From: Welwitschia mirabilis
Taxonomy: Eukaryota > Gnetophyta > Gnetopsida > Welwitschiales
NCBI GenBank assembly: GCA_051453625.1
Contig: JBOZIK010000001.1
Location: forward strand, 271,230,256-271,294,255
Length of the DNA stretch: 64,000 nt
Direction of reading: 5' to 3'
Below the pieces are notes generated by a model that searched no databases, was not told the origin of the DNA, and saw only the letters and a program-made list of their open reading frames with translations. Shown in pieces: positions 1-11,848 of the stretch. The position numbers were made by a program, and so were the translations under genes. Numbering within the stretch: the first letter of the stretch is position 1; each line of letters opens with the position of its first letter.

Positions 1-716
1 TGTTATAATTAAAGTTTTAAATTATAGAAAAATTATTGCATAAACTTTTATAGGAGATTTGGGTATATAAGGTATGTTTCTATGAGTAGCTTTAAGTTAA
101 ATTACCTTAAAAATATTTTATTTGTAAAAATACCTTTTTCACCTTTTTTCTTTATCTTTCGTTGAATATGTATGATTGTAAGGGTCTTCACCTTAGTAGT
201 TAAGTAACATAAATAGTCTTTGACTTATTACTTATTTTCTTAATTTATAATATATCCATGTGAATCTTGGATAAAGAATTATATCTTAATAATTATTCTT
301 GAGTTATACTTTTTTTGATTTATCTTCATTGCACTAATCCATGGAGATTGTCATATGAGCATCGAAGAATGTTTCTAAGATTGATATTGCTTCAAGTATG
401 GTTTAGTTTCTTTAAATATACTATTAAGAAGTGATTTGATAGATTTGAATATTTTATTATTGTTAAAAGAAAGAAAAGAAAAGAATATTTCCTTGATTTA
501 GATAAAACAGAAAAGAATATTTTTCATATTTAAATTTTCATTATTGTAATCTTGAATATAAAGATGTTCTAGTATGCTTGTTTTATCTTTTATATTTGTT
601 TTTATAACACAAACCTAATGATGATTAGAATTATTAGAACTAGGTAGGTAATCCATTAAATATCCACGTTAGACAAAATTATATGCATGCATTTGTGTGG
701 TGTATTTATCGAATAG
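1..716. other. AT-rich sequence, nothing recognised
   Basis: No reading frame, RNA gene or clear repeat partner was recognised. By position it may belong to the left LTR that ends at 2,334, but I could not align it with the right LTR copy. Confidence 0.4.
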
Positions 717-1377
717 NNNNNNNNNNNNNNNNNNNNNNNNNNNNNNNNNNNNNNNNNNNNNNNNNNNNNNNNNNNNNNNNNNNNNNNNNNNNNNNNNNNN
801 NNNNNNNNNNNNNNNNNNNNNNNNNNNNNNNNNNNNNNNNNNNNNNNNNNNNNNNNNNNNNNNNNNNNNNNNNNNNNNNNNNNNNNNNNNNNNNNNNNNN
901 NNNNNNNNNNNNNNNNNNNNNNNNNNNNNNNNNNNNNNNNNNNNNNNNNNNNNNNNNNNNNNNNNNNNNNNNNNNNNNNNNNNNNNNNNNNNNNNNNNNN
1001 NNNNNNNNNNNNNNNNNNNNNNNNNNNNNNNNNNNNNNNNNNNNNNNNNNNNNNNNNNNNNNNNNNNNNNNNNNNNNNNNNNNNNNNNNNNNNNNNNNNN
1101 NNNNNNNNNNNNNNNNNNNNNNNNNNNNNNNNNNNNNNNNNNNNNNNNNNNNNNNNNNNNNNNNNNNNNNNNNNNNNNNNNNNNNNNNNNNNNNNNNNNN
1201 NNNNNNNNNNNNNNNNNNNNNNNNNNNNNNNNNNNNNNNNNNNNNNNNNNNNNNNNNNNNNNNNNNNNNNNNNNNNNNNNNNNNNNNNNNNNNNNNNNNN
1301 NNNNNNNNNNNNNNNNNNNNNNNNNNNNNNNNNNNNNNNNNNNNNNNNNNNNNNNNNNNNNNNNNNNNNNNNNNNNN
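717..1377. other. Assembly gap (661 N)
   Basis: Run of N. Its size is not a round number, so it was probably estimated from read pairs. Apparent open frames that span it are artefacts. Confidence 0.99.
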
Positions 1378-2334
1378 TTTGATCCTAGGTTTTACTATGT
1401 CTATTAGGTAATAATATTATAGAAGAAAAGAAGAGAAAATAAAATATGAGGGGAAAAAAGTTCTTACCTAGGGTAAGAGAAGAGAAGGTATCACATGATC
1501 ACAGGTTTCGTATTGTCATAGTGAAGCCACATAGTCTACTCTATTGATGATTAATACACAATTACTTGCTCTCTTAGATATGCTCATATTATCATCCTAG
1601 ATGACTCTAATTAGATAATCATTTTCTTATCTATTCTTTCTTTCTTTCTTTCTTTTTACTTGTCATTCCCATTCCTTACTGAGCTATTTAACTAAACAAC
1701 ATTACTATTACTATATGATCTCATCTTTCACCTTTTCTTCCTCTATCATTAATGAGATCTCTTCTTATATCATTTGGATTCATGTATGTCACACAATTAC
1801 AACATAAAAAAAGGAGGGTAAAGATTGTAAAACCCAAGTATACTTCTCCTTAGTTACACTAATTCTTTCAAAAAATATTATTATTTTCTATACAAGCTTA
1901 TCTTTCTATTAAATTTTATGTAATGCACATTAATATACAAGAAGTAAATAAGTAATACCACCTTAAAAATCATGATTAAATTCCAAATCCCATATATTTC
2001 CCTTATTTAAAATATCATTACTAAATAAAGATTCAAGTTAACTAATGATAGTTTTGAAGAATACATTAAGAAATAAGGTATTCTTAAATTTTATTAATGC
2101 AAAATACTTTATATAATCATTATTAGTTATCTAAGCTATTTTTATTAAAAAAATTAAAACACATTGTTTGAATTATATTTGTTTAATAATGAAAGTAAGT
2201 CTTACATTTCATAGCAAATTCATCTTTAAAAAATCTTTAAGAATATTCTAAGATTTATGAGTATGTTTCCAGGGATCCAACCTTCCCCTTGTAAAATTAG
2301 GTTAAATCATTACACTAAAATCTTGGGTGTTACA
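1378..2334 (-). repeat. 3' LTR (right-hand part) of gypsy/chromovirus-type element B
   Basis: The stretch 1,400-2,334 is repeated in the same orientation at about 7,080-7,991. Shared landmarks are the purine-rich block near 1,810 (7,465), the run ending in ATTAAATTCC near 1,985 (7,640) and the terminal GTTACA. It ends GGGTGTTACA and is followed at once by a pyrimidine block that is a polypurine tract on the minus strand, which marks it as the 3' LTR of a minus-strand element. Its left end is lost in the gap or lies outside the window. It contains a short TTTC microsatellite at 1,634-1,657. Confidence 0.65.
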
Positions 2335-2345
2335 TTCCCCTCTCC
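2335..2345 (-). other. Polypurine tract of element B
   Basis: On the minus strand this reads GGAGAGGGGAA and directly precedes the LTR start TGTAACACCC. This is the expected place and composition of the plus-strand primer of an LTR retrotransposon. Confidence 0.65.
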
Positions 2346-2437
2346 AAGAAGTTTCCATTCCTTAAAACTACTTAAGCCATTTATTACAATTAATAATAGT
2401 CCTCATGAAGTTGATTAAGTAGTGAATCCAAACCTAG
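2346..2437 (-). mobile_element. Residual interior of element B, no coding region
   Basis: Only about 90 bp separate the polypurine tract from the primer binding site. A normal chromovirus has 5 kb or more of gag-pol here. Either the coding region was deleted or this is a miniature non-autonomous derivative. No reading frame is present. Confidence 0.6.
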
Positions 2438-2449
2438 GCTTTGATACCA
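2438..2449 (-). other. Primer binding site (initiator Met tRNA type) of element B
   Basis: The plus strand reads GCTTTGATACCA, one base from the complement of the classical TGGTATCAGAGC site that pairs with the 3' end of initiator tRNA-Met. It lies two bases from the LTR start TGTTACACC at 2,452. This fixes the element on the minus strand with its 5' LTR to the right. Confidence 0.7.
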
Positions 2450-2451
2450 AC

Positions 2452-5400
2452 TGTTACACCTAACCTTTGCTTTCCCTTAAAAAGAGTAATTTCTTTTTTT
2501 TTAAATTATAGTAAAGATATTATATTCAAATGATTGCTTGATTTACTAATAAAATTCACGTCAGAAAATCTATGTTATACTAGATTTCTTAATCCATATT
2601 ACTCAACTATACAAAAGAGAAATAGTCATCCTAATTAATTATTTTAAATTAGTATATAATTAGATAGTTAATAATTATGGATTAGCATACCATTAGTTAA
2701 TATTTTAATGGAGCATACATATAAAAGTATAAAGGGAGAATTCAAGTTGTTGGATGCATCAATAGCTAAATAAACATATCCATGTATCCTTATCTAGTGG
2801 AACTCAGATCACATGTAGTACTATCTTGCACCTCACTTCTATCACTACCTATATGCATGAGCATATGATAGAACAAGATGATCCATATTAGCTAGAATGC
2901 AATGATCAAGTGCATGTTCCATAGTAAAGGTAATGCAAGCATGTAATATTTAAAAAGAAAAAGAAAAATTTTAATTCCATAATGCAACTCAAAAATGCAT
3001 TCTTTGTGATATAAGGCAGTTCAAAAATGTATCTAGTATGTCATAAGGCATAAAAAATTCACTTAAAATTATGAGATGAAATACCCATATGAGTATTTAC
3101 ATATATAGTAAAACCTCAAAGTGGTTACTTAGCCATAATCATCCATTAGAAACCTTAACCACCAACCTTAAGATATGTCTCACTTCTTCCCAGTGTCTTG
3201 GTGTGAGTTAATGGGAGGAAAAATCTCAATAGAACTCTATCACCAAGGATAAGAGACCCTTCATTTCTCCCCATATATTACAATCTATTTGAGATATTAA
3301 ATACATAGTTAATATGTTTAATTCATATGCTTCCATATATAAGAAAACACATTTAAGGATACACATCTTGAATGCATTAAAGCACACTAGAAGCAACCAT
3401 TATTATTAAGGAATGCACTAAATCTACATCATTTTTTAATTATAACATGCATATAATTGCATTAAATCACATTAGAATCAACCATGATCATTAGAGAATG
3501 TGCTAAAGCTGCATCATTGTATAATTATAATATGCATAACATAATTATAGTGGATCACAGTAGAAGAAAACATGATTATTATAAAATACACCCATCAATA
3601 TCTAAAATTTAATATAGATTAATTCCTATAAGTATCTAGGAGTGATAAAAGCAATTTACCAAAATAAATATAATAATAACATTATCTAAGGAATTCATTT
3701 AAAAGTCTAAAAGCAACAATCTTTAATCTTATCAAATATCTCCTCCATTACATTAAAATATCTATTATCAACATACAAAAATATGGGTACTAATGTACAA
3801 TAAAACTAATAGAGCAAGAGCTTTATGATGTATAATTGGTACATAAAAATAAACCTTGCTAGTAATGGGCATAAAAGAGTCCAAGTAAAAGGCTAAGTAA
3901 TTAGTCATATTGACTCATAATTACTATTTAAAATAAAGTTTTGTAATGATAACATAAATAAATTAAGAGTATATCATTATCTTTATCCAATTACCATCTC
4001 ATTAACTTTTTAAAATATTTATGTCTACTTTGTCATATGGTTTGGAAAAAAATAATTTAATAATATATTTTAGTACTTAAATAAAACCCAGCTATGCTTC
4101 CACTAAATACTATAGGAATATGTTAAAATAGCACAGAAATAGAATATAAAAGTCATAGGTTGAGAAAAATATAATCTATCATAAAAAATATGGATTGGCT
4201 TCACAAGACCCTAGACTTTCATGGCTGACTATCAAAAAACATTCTTATCCATAGGTTCACAAGATAGTATAAAAGGTTAATCAATGTATGTAATAAAAAA
4301 TAATCAACATATAAATGCCATTAAAAATAAAAATGAGCACACTTGTAACAATTGAAATGTCAAAGATGATGCTTTGCTAGTTTGCATTTATTTCTAATTT
4401 TATGTTATAATATTCATAGACATTTTAAATGGTTAGCATTAATTTTTATAAATTTACTAAATGGGAATATTAACTAATCATAATATTACATATTAGAATA
4501 AACATATTTTAAACCAAATATACTAGATCAATAGTGGATCATAAATGATTTACATAGTATAGACCTACACACACTCTCTCTTTCTCTCACTCACACTTAC
4601 GCACGCACGCACGCATGCATGCACACATATCAAAAGGTATTAAATGTGGTTATTATTATTTTGGTTTAATACCTTAAACTATTCCATTACATATAATTAT
4701 ATCTCAATTAATATAATTTACATTTATAAATAAAACTAGGAAATAAATGTGATGAATGGACCTACCATTAATCTAGCAAATCGACATTGGTATCATTATG
4801 ATGACGACTAATAAACATGTAAAGAAAACAAAATTTATACTTATGAGGGAAAAAAATATGGAGATGCATGTAAATCTTGTGAACATAGAATTAATGAAGT
4901 AATTCATATTAAATCTTACTTGATTATAACCAACCCAAACTACTATGTAAGAAAACCTGCATATAGATTTGCTACTATGTTAATAAATTCATTACTATGT
5001 TGATCAACTAAATTCTAAGCATTTAGTTCTTAATGCAATCCAAGAATTAAGAGAATACACAAATAAATATAGCTTTTTTTATTATCTAAAACTAAATTTT
5101 ATTTAAATTATGTTCTATTTTTTGGGAGTCTTTAATGAACATCTATTATTATCATTAGATGAAAAACATGTATTTAGAAGTAGCTAAAGAGTTTGTAAAG
5201 TACTTAGCATTTAGAAGGTAAAATGTCTTTGGAAAGTACTTAACATTCTTTAGTTTTCAATAATAAAGGTATATAGCTTCGGACATGATCTTAAGAAAGG
5301 ATTAAGCCCAATACTATGTAACGCCTCTAATAAGGCATGTATCCTCATGTCCAAATAAACATCCTTATTACAAGATGGTATAACTATCTCCAAATCTCAA

Positions 5401-7991
5401 TGTAGGTAGATAGTAAAGAACCCTTATGCTAAAACATTAGATCCACTAAAATGAAAATAATTTCAAGAAAACATAAAAAAGATCAATGCATAAGAAAATT
5501 CAATTAAGTCTCCAGACAATTCAAAAAATGGCTAACCGATTCACTATGAAGGAGGAATCTCTGTAAACAAATGAAGCTATGTTTAATAATTTATTAATAC
5601 ATCTTATAGAAGAATTCCAAGATTGTTACTAATTTATTAAGATTTAGTAGTACATGTAGATAGCTATTATAGAAATAAAGTTCAAAAAATAAAGCCAATA
5701 AAGTAGAATATCATGTAAAAAATTATAGATACCATAAATCCATCTTACAAGAATAATGGTAAGGAATAATAATATTTAGAATGAATAAGCTAAGGAAATG
5801 TAATAATTAAGTATACATGAAAGAAAAGGACAATGTGATATATGATGTGGCCCTAATGTCTAATTTGTATATTGCCTGTTTTGTGTGTTGCTTATTGCAT
5901 CATGTGATCCATTAAATTTGGAATATTCCTATGGTTAATTGTAGCTTTTCCTCTCTTTAATGATTCATTATTTATGTATTATGAGATTATTCAGTTATGT
6001 TTTAAACTCAATTAGTACAAATAATATACTAAAAAGGCATGTGAATAATAAAAATATGAACAAAAGATATTGATACACCAATAATTTTAATAAAGGTTTA
6101 AAGATGACAAGCATTATAGTTCATTATCTTAGCTTATGATAATGAAATAGGAGTATTAAAAGTATGTTAAATGTTAAAATTAATAAAAAGATAACTTAGA
6201 GAAGAATAAAATAAAGAGACAAAAACAAACTTCTAGATTCTACAAAAGGAATGAATAATGTAAGTAAACCATCCATAATAAAGGAACAAGGGAAAATAAG
6301 AAAAATCGATGTTAATATAGGATAGCACAATAATGATAGAAGGAAAACATCATTGTCAATTTTACTAATTTCAAGTTTTTTAGTGGATCGTATTAATTTT
6401 AAAGCCATATAATCTAGGATCTTATTTCATTTTTAAATTATTATTAATTAATGCACTTGGTTGAGTTTGTAATAAATACTAGTTCCTCTTATTTAAGTAC
6501 TTTATGTGACAAATGTGGTAACAAAATACTCCAAAAAAAAAGTAAATAAATCAAAGTAAATATACCCTAAGCATAATGCCAGTAGCATCAAAGTTGATGG
6601 CAAAGAAATTGGAACAATAAGGAAGCAAATATTAAGGTGCTATAATGAGAGGCCTATATGACCTATTTGCAGAAGGAAGTTCTGGATCTAAGCTCAATAC
6701 TTGATCATTCTTCATTTTGTTTCCTACCACCGAGTAAAGCTACTCCCTCCTTTTGTAGAACTCTCTTACTTTGCTCTTGATATGTGATGTCTTGGCAAAT
6801 TAGACATAAGACATGAATAGAGCTTGGGACATCCATGAATGGTGTAGCTTCATGCTTGAATAGGACAAATAAAACTTCCATACTAGAATTTCCACAACTA
6901 ATAACTAGAGCCCTTTATCCTTTATAGTGAGTGCCAATGTTTTAGGAAATCACATGGATGGCACTACCTTTAAGGATCCATAGTTCCTCAATATGAGAAA
7001 GAAGTGGCTCAGAGTATTCTGTGATGGTAATAACAATTAATCTATAAATGTTTCTTTGATAGAAGGTTGAGAGTCATAATCCTTCCTATGCTTGTGGATT
7101 TCTCATAAACTATGGAATCGATGGACCAGTTAAAATAAGGGTGAATGTAGAAATGAGTGTTATATGACATCACAGAGTCAAAGAAGTGCTCTTTGGAAGA
7201 ATAAGGAAGGAAACCATGAGGGAAGCAGGTGAGAGGAAGCTCATAGAAGCATATTTGAAAAGGTGAAGTTTACATGATAGGTTTTCTATTTTTACGTGTG
7301 AATCCATGCAGTCTCCTCTATCAAATGGCCCTAATCCCACAATCATTGAACCTCTATCATTTTTACCTTTCTTTTTATTTTTTGTTCTTCCTATTCAATT
7401 AATGATCTCTCTTGTTACATGATTTGTGTGGCATGTAGGGCTTGCATGCTACTTAATTAATTACAAAAGAGAGGGGGGTCAAGATTAAAAACCTCAAGTC
7501 TACTTCACTTTGGTTATAATAATTCTTTCATAAAATATTATCATTTCCTGTATAAGCTTCTATTTTTATTAAATTCTACACAATACACATTATTATATAA
7601 GAATTAAAGAAATAAGAACAACTAGAAAGGTATGATTAAATTCCATAATTTGCCTTATCCAAAAAGTCATTACTAAATAAAGACTCAAATTAACTAATGA
7701 TATTTTTAAAGAAAACATTAATAAACAAGGTATTATTAGATTTACTTAACATAAAATACATTATATATGATCATTATTAGTCATTTAAGATATTTTGATA
7801 AATAAAATTAAAACATCTTATTTGAATTATATAGGTTTAATAAAAGGTAGCGAGTCTTATATCTCATAGATAATCCATCTTAAAAACAATATTTAAGAAC
7901 ATTCTAAGATTTGTAAGTATAGTTACTAGAGATCTAACCTTCCTCTTGTAAAATTAAATCAAATCATTACATCAAAATTTGAGATGTTACA
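2452..7991 (-). repeat. 5' LTR unit of element B, possibly 5.5 kb or interrupted
   Basis: It begins TGTTACACC next to the primer site. The matching LTR end (GATGTTACA, homologous to the end at 2,334) is at 7,991. If continuous the LTR is about 5.5 kb, very long for the group; I could align only its last ~0.9 kb with the other LTR, so an unrecognised insertion between 2,452 and about 7,080 is equally possible. A (GCAC)n/(GCAT)n microsatellite lies at 4,600-4,624. The open frame at 6,196-6,408 on the minus strand resembles no protein I know. No coding sequence was recognised anywhere in this stretch. Confidence 0.5.
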
Positions 7992-8351
7992 TTAGATACT
8001 TCATCTCTTTCTCATCTAGATGAAGTCTAGGTGGATGATACTCTATAACTAAGAAATAATCATTTCATCTAGTATTAAATTTATATTCTAACAACTATCC
8101 TTTAGTTATAATACTTTAATGACTATAACTACCAATCTAAACCTATAAATGCTTCCTCAAGCATCCCAATTCTTTATCTTCTTGAAATTGTATTTGCTTG
8201 TTACATTAGAGAAATCTATGCAAGAAATTCATCTACTTCTAAAAGAAGTTTTCCTTAGTGTTGGGATATTTTCCCTTTTTTAAGAGACTTTTATTTATTA
8301 GTGGATGAGTTTGATGTGCAATTGGTAATAAAATCAAGTGTGTTTTTCCTC

Positions 8352-8389
<38 letters not shown>

Positions 8390-8501
8390 NNNNNNNNNNN
8401 NNNNNNNNNNNNNNNNNNNNNNNNNNNNNNNNNNNNNNNNNNNNNNNNNNNNNNNNNNNNNNNNNNNNNNNNNNNNNNNNNNNNNNNNNTGTGTTTTTCC
8501 T

Positions 8502-8574
<73 letters not shown>

Positions 8575-8957
8575 TTATGTTCATGTCAGTTTAATAATAT
8601 TTTAGATTAAATATAATTTTGATATAGAGCATAAGGGCTAACTTTGGTCATAAAAATTTACTAAATTGATTAATTAATTTCATTTAGAAAATTTTATTTT
8701 CATTTCATTGCATCTTATTTCCATTAGATCACATTTCATTTCATCATTAGCATTGGTAATTTTCTTCTTTAGTTGTTAAAAAAACCAAAAATAATGATTT
8801 ATCTTTCCTTTCAAATGAATTAATCTTTTAATATTTTTTATTTCCTTCATTAGTTTATGACATTTGAGTTGTAATGAGCATGCATATTATGCTAAGATTA
8901 TAGGTTTATTTGATATGTAAAGATATATTTAATTGATGCACATCTAGTAGGTAAACA
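7992..8957 (+). repeat. 5' LTR of Athila/Tat-like element E1, first ~500 bp missing
   Basis: Matches 15,107-15,6xx of the downstream LTR in the same orientation. Shared blocks are TTAGATAC-TTCAT at the left edge, the segment around 8,300-8,340 (15,370-15,415) and the ATTTTAGATTAAATAT block near 8,605 (15,545). It ends TAAACA, three bases before a primer binding site. Its left edge is exactly the end of element B, so the first ~500 bp, present in the 3' copy from 14,607, are missing here. A CT/TA microsatellite and a 100-N gap lie inside it. Confidence 0.65.
8357..8571. repeat. (CT)n-(TA)n microsatellite split by a gap
   Basis: CT dinucleotides at 8,357-8,384, N at 8,390-8,489, then the same unique lead-in and CT run again (8,505-8,533), followed by about 19 TA units to 8,571. 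The lead-in GTGTTTTTCCTCAAA is present on both sides of the gap, so the two flanks are probably the same locus. The peptide-like LSLSLS/YIYI frames here are microsatellite translations. Confidence 0.9.
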
Positions 8958-8960
8958 TTT

Positions 8961-8978
8961 TGATACCACTGCTAGAAA
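8961..8978 (+). other. Primer binding site of E1, Athila/Tat type
   Basis: Reads TGATACCACTGCTAGAAA. The classical Athila/Tat site is of the form TGGCGCCACTGCCGGGGA; all seven differences are G-to-A or C-to-T. It lies three bases after the LTR end ACA at 8,957. It would have primed minus-strand DNA synthesis from a host tRNA. Confidence 0.75.
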
Positions 8979-9296
8979 ATAATTCAAGATTAAAAGGTTA
9001 GTTCTCATTGCACAAGTGGGTAACTTGATTTTTAAATTATTTACTTATGTATTGTTGTATATATGATTCTTCCTTATTTTTCCTAGATTCTAATTTTTTT
9101 AATTATTAGTTTACTTTTCATGTGATTTGGGGATTATTGCTATTGAAATAAAATTGATGCACATTTTTTATTTCATGCAACCTAAGTGAGTGCTACATTC
9201 ATTATTAGTATAATCTACTTCGTGTACTTCATCTGATCTAGAACACTATTGCAACAAAATTAGACATCAATGATATCACTAAAAAAGAAAGGATGA
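8979..9296 (+). mobile_element. E1 untranslated leader
   Basis: Sequence between the primer site and the left arm of the inverted repeat. No reading frame was recognised. The first bases after the primer site (TTCAAGATTAAAAGG) look like the usual Athila-type leader. Confidence 0.4.
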
Positions 9297-10440
9297 ATCC
9301 CCAAAATATTAGAAATCTCTTTAGGATGATTGATTAAAACATGTTTTATATGACTAATAAGTTGTTTCAATTCAACTTAAGCCATGGATTTCATTAAGAA
9401 AGCAAGGTTTTTTCTAATTTGAGATTCCAAGAAGTTCTAAAATATATTTTTTTTCCCAAAGTTTAAACATTATGAAAATCACAAGGTATTGTATAATTGG
9501 TTGTATAAGAAAAAATGCTAATTTGATTTTTATATACATGTAAAGGTGGAGGAGATGGAAAAACGTTCTTAATATGACTAGGCTCTTAAGTTTAGTTGTT
9601 TCATTGGATGTGATAAGTCTATTCTCTATCTCTTTTTGTTGAATATTTATGTATTTTTACTGATTCTCATTCTCCTCACTATTTTTATCATTATTTTATT
9701 AAATATCATCATTTTGTAACATTTTAAGTTTATCAAAAAGATCAAATCCCAAAATATTATTATTGTGTTTATCATATTTTAAGAAGTTTTTAGATTTTTT
9801 TAGAGTTGATATTTCTCTATCTCATTTATATTTTAAAAGTAAGTGGATATTGTGAAAATAATCTAATACTTCTATAGCATCATATAACGAACCATCATCC
9901 TTGTCATTATTATTCAATTGATGAGTTAAAACATCATTTCCTTACATTGATTGTATTTTAGAGAGTGCTATATTATACATTCATCATATAATTTTATTAT
10001 TTTATCATCATTGTTAAAACAAAAGTTACTATTGTTTTATATAGTAGTTTCAATGTACTCCTCATCATTCTCAATATAACATATAGCAAACATGGTGATG
10101 TAAACTTGAAAATGTTATTCTTTTTCATAGATTTGTGTTATAACTCCTATTAATCTCTTCAAATTATTTTAGGATCTATTATTTTAAATTTCACATTGCT
10201 ATATATGAAATCTATTTCTTCTTCATATTCATGTATGAAAGAAGGTTGATATTTGTCAACTCTATTATAGAAAACTTTTATAAATGAGGTAAAATATCTA
10301 AAATGTTATGACTCGTTATAATTTCTAGATGAAAGTTAAAAGGAGAAAGGAGTTGAACTATTTTCAATGGCAAGTTTCTCCTTTTTTAAGAAAATATTTT
10401 ACTTAAATTTTATTTTTTAATTATAAATTTACTTTTTAAT
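9297..10440 (-). repeat. Left arm of large imperfect inverted repeat inside E1
   Basis: Reverse complement of about 10,700-11,848. Paired landmarks: 9,297-9,340 with 11,805-11,848; 9,560-9,620 with 11,530-11,580; 10,128-10,165 with 10,997-11,036; 10,370-10,395 with 10,740-10,760. The arms are diverged but collinear around a centre near 10,570. The minus strand keeps pieces of the same broken frame as the right arm (LDYFHNIHLLLKY). It also resembles the E2 interior at about 19,690-19,960. Confidence 0.7.
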
Positions 10441-10699
10441 TTTTTAATCAAGTATGATGATGTTAAAACAAAATAGAGAAAGGTGTTTCATTAAAGAAAT
10501 TATCAAAGAAGGTTTGATTAAGTTTAATATAGGAAATAGAGATGAGAAAGAAAAACATTTATTTTTAAGAGTAGAAAAAGATGATTTTTCTTTTTTAAAT
10601 AATTTGTAAAGTACTTTTGCTAGTGTTCCTTACTCATACTCTCCATTTCAATCTTACTAACTATTCAAATAAATTATTCTTATTCTCCTTTTTTCGTCT
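10441..10699. other. Central spacer of the E1 inverted repeat
   Basis: Very A/T-rich sequence between the arms. I could not pair its two halves convincingly, so it is treated as the loop of the palindrome. Confidence 0.5.
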
Positions 10700-11848
10700 A
10701 CTTTTATGAATAAAAAAATAATATCATGTAAAATATTTTCTTAAAAAAGGTAAAAACTTACCATTAAAATAATTTTTGGAACTAGGAACTAAAACCCTTT
10801 CTCTTTTGAAATTTAATTTAGAAATAATGATAAGTCATAATACTTTAGAGATTTTATCTCATTTAGAAAATAATTCTATAATTGATTTGACAAGTTTTAA
10901 AATTATTTCATAGATGAATGTGAAGAAGAAATGGATTTCCTATATAAATATTTTCATCAATGTAAAAGTTAAAATGATAGATTTAACAAGAATGTAAGGA
11001 GATTAATAGGAGTTATAACACAAATCTATGAAAAAGAACAACATTTTTAAAACTACACCATCATGTCTACTATCTCTTATGTTGAGAATGATGAGGAGAA
11101 TATCAAAACTACTACATAGAATAATAACAACTTTTGTTTTAACAATGATGATAAAATGATAAATTTAGATGACCAATGTCTAATATTACACTATCTACAA
11201 TATAGCCAATGGAAGGCCAATGATGATTATTTCACCAATGAAATAAGAATGATGAGGGTGATGGTTCATGAGATGATGACATAGAGATATTAGATTATTT
11301 TTCCAATATCCACTTACTTTTAAAATATCAATATGATAGGGAAGTATCAACTCTAGAAAAATCTAAATACTTCTTAATAGATGATAAATACAATAAAAAC
11401 ATCTTCATTTTTGAGATTCTTAACAAATATAAAATATTAGAATGAAGATATTTAACACAATAATAATGAAAAACATGAAGGGAAGGAGGATAAGTAAGAA
11501 TTCATAGATATTCAATAAAATCCACTAGAGGATAGGCTTATCACATCTACTAAAACAAATAAGCTTGAAGAGTCTTGCCATATTAAGAATGTTTTACCAT
11601 CCCTTCCACTTGGACATCTATATAAAAGTCAAAATAGCATCTTTTCTTCTACATCCAATTCTATAATACCTTGTGATTTTGATAATGTTTACACCTTTTA
11701 AGAAAAAGATTTAGAACCTCTTAGAATCTCAAGTTAGAAAAAACCTTACTTTAGTCATGAAAATTCATGCATTAAGTTAAAGTTTAGGGAACTTATTAAA
11801 ACATATCCTAATCAATCATCCTAAGAGGATTTCTAATATTTTTGGGAC
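10700..11848 (+). repeat. Right arm of large inverted repeat with relic ORF
   Basis: Partner of 9,297-10,440 and in the native orientation of E1. An open stretch at about 11,272-11,445 reads LDYFSNIHLLLKYQYDREV and continues with STLEKSKYFLIDDKYN. The left arm gives a very similar peptide on the minus strand, so both copies come from one ancestral coding segment. In E2 the homologous segment lies just downstream of protease. I do not recognise the protein. It may be a degraded linker between protease and reverse transcriptase or a family-specific ORF. Confidence 0.6.

Noticed and set aside
683-1411. Long open frames across the first gap
   Set aside because: Almost entirely N; the few real codons on each side belong to no recognisable protein.
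6196-6408. Hydrophobic 70-residue minus-strand open frame
   Set aside because: No similarity, no start context, AT-rich sequence within the B LTR unit.
8961-8978. tRNA gene
   Set aside because: The similarity is to the complement of a tRNA 3' end only; no cloverleaf surrounds it. It is a primer binding site.
9297-11848. Terminal inverted repeats of a DNA transposon
   Set aside because: The arms cover the entire structure, contain retroelement coding text, and no flanking target duplication or transposase was seen.
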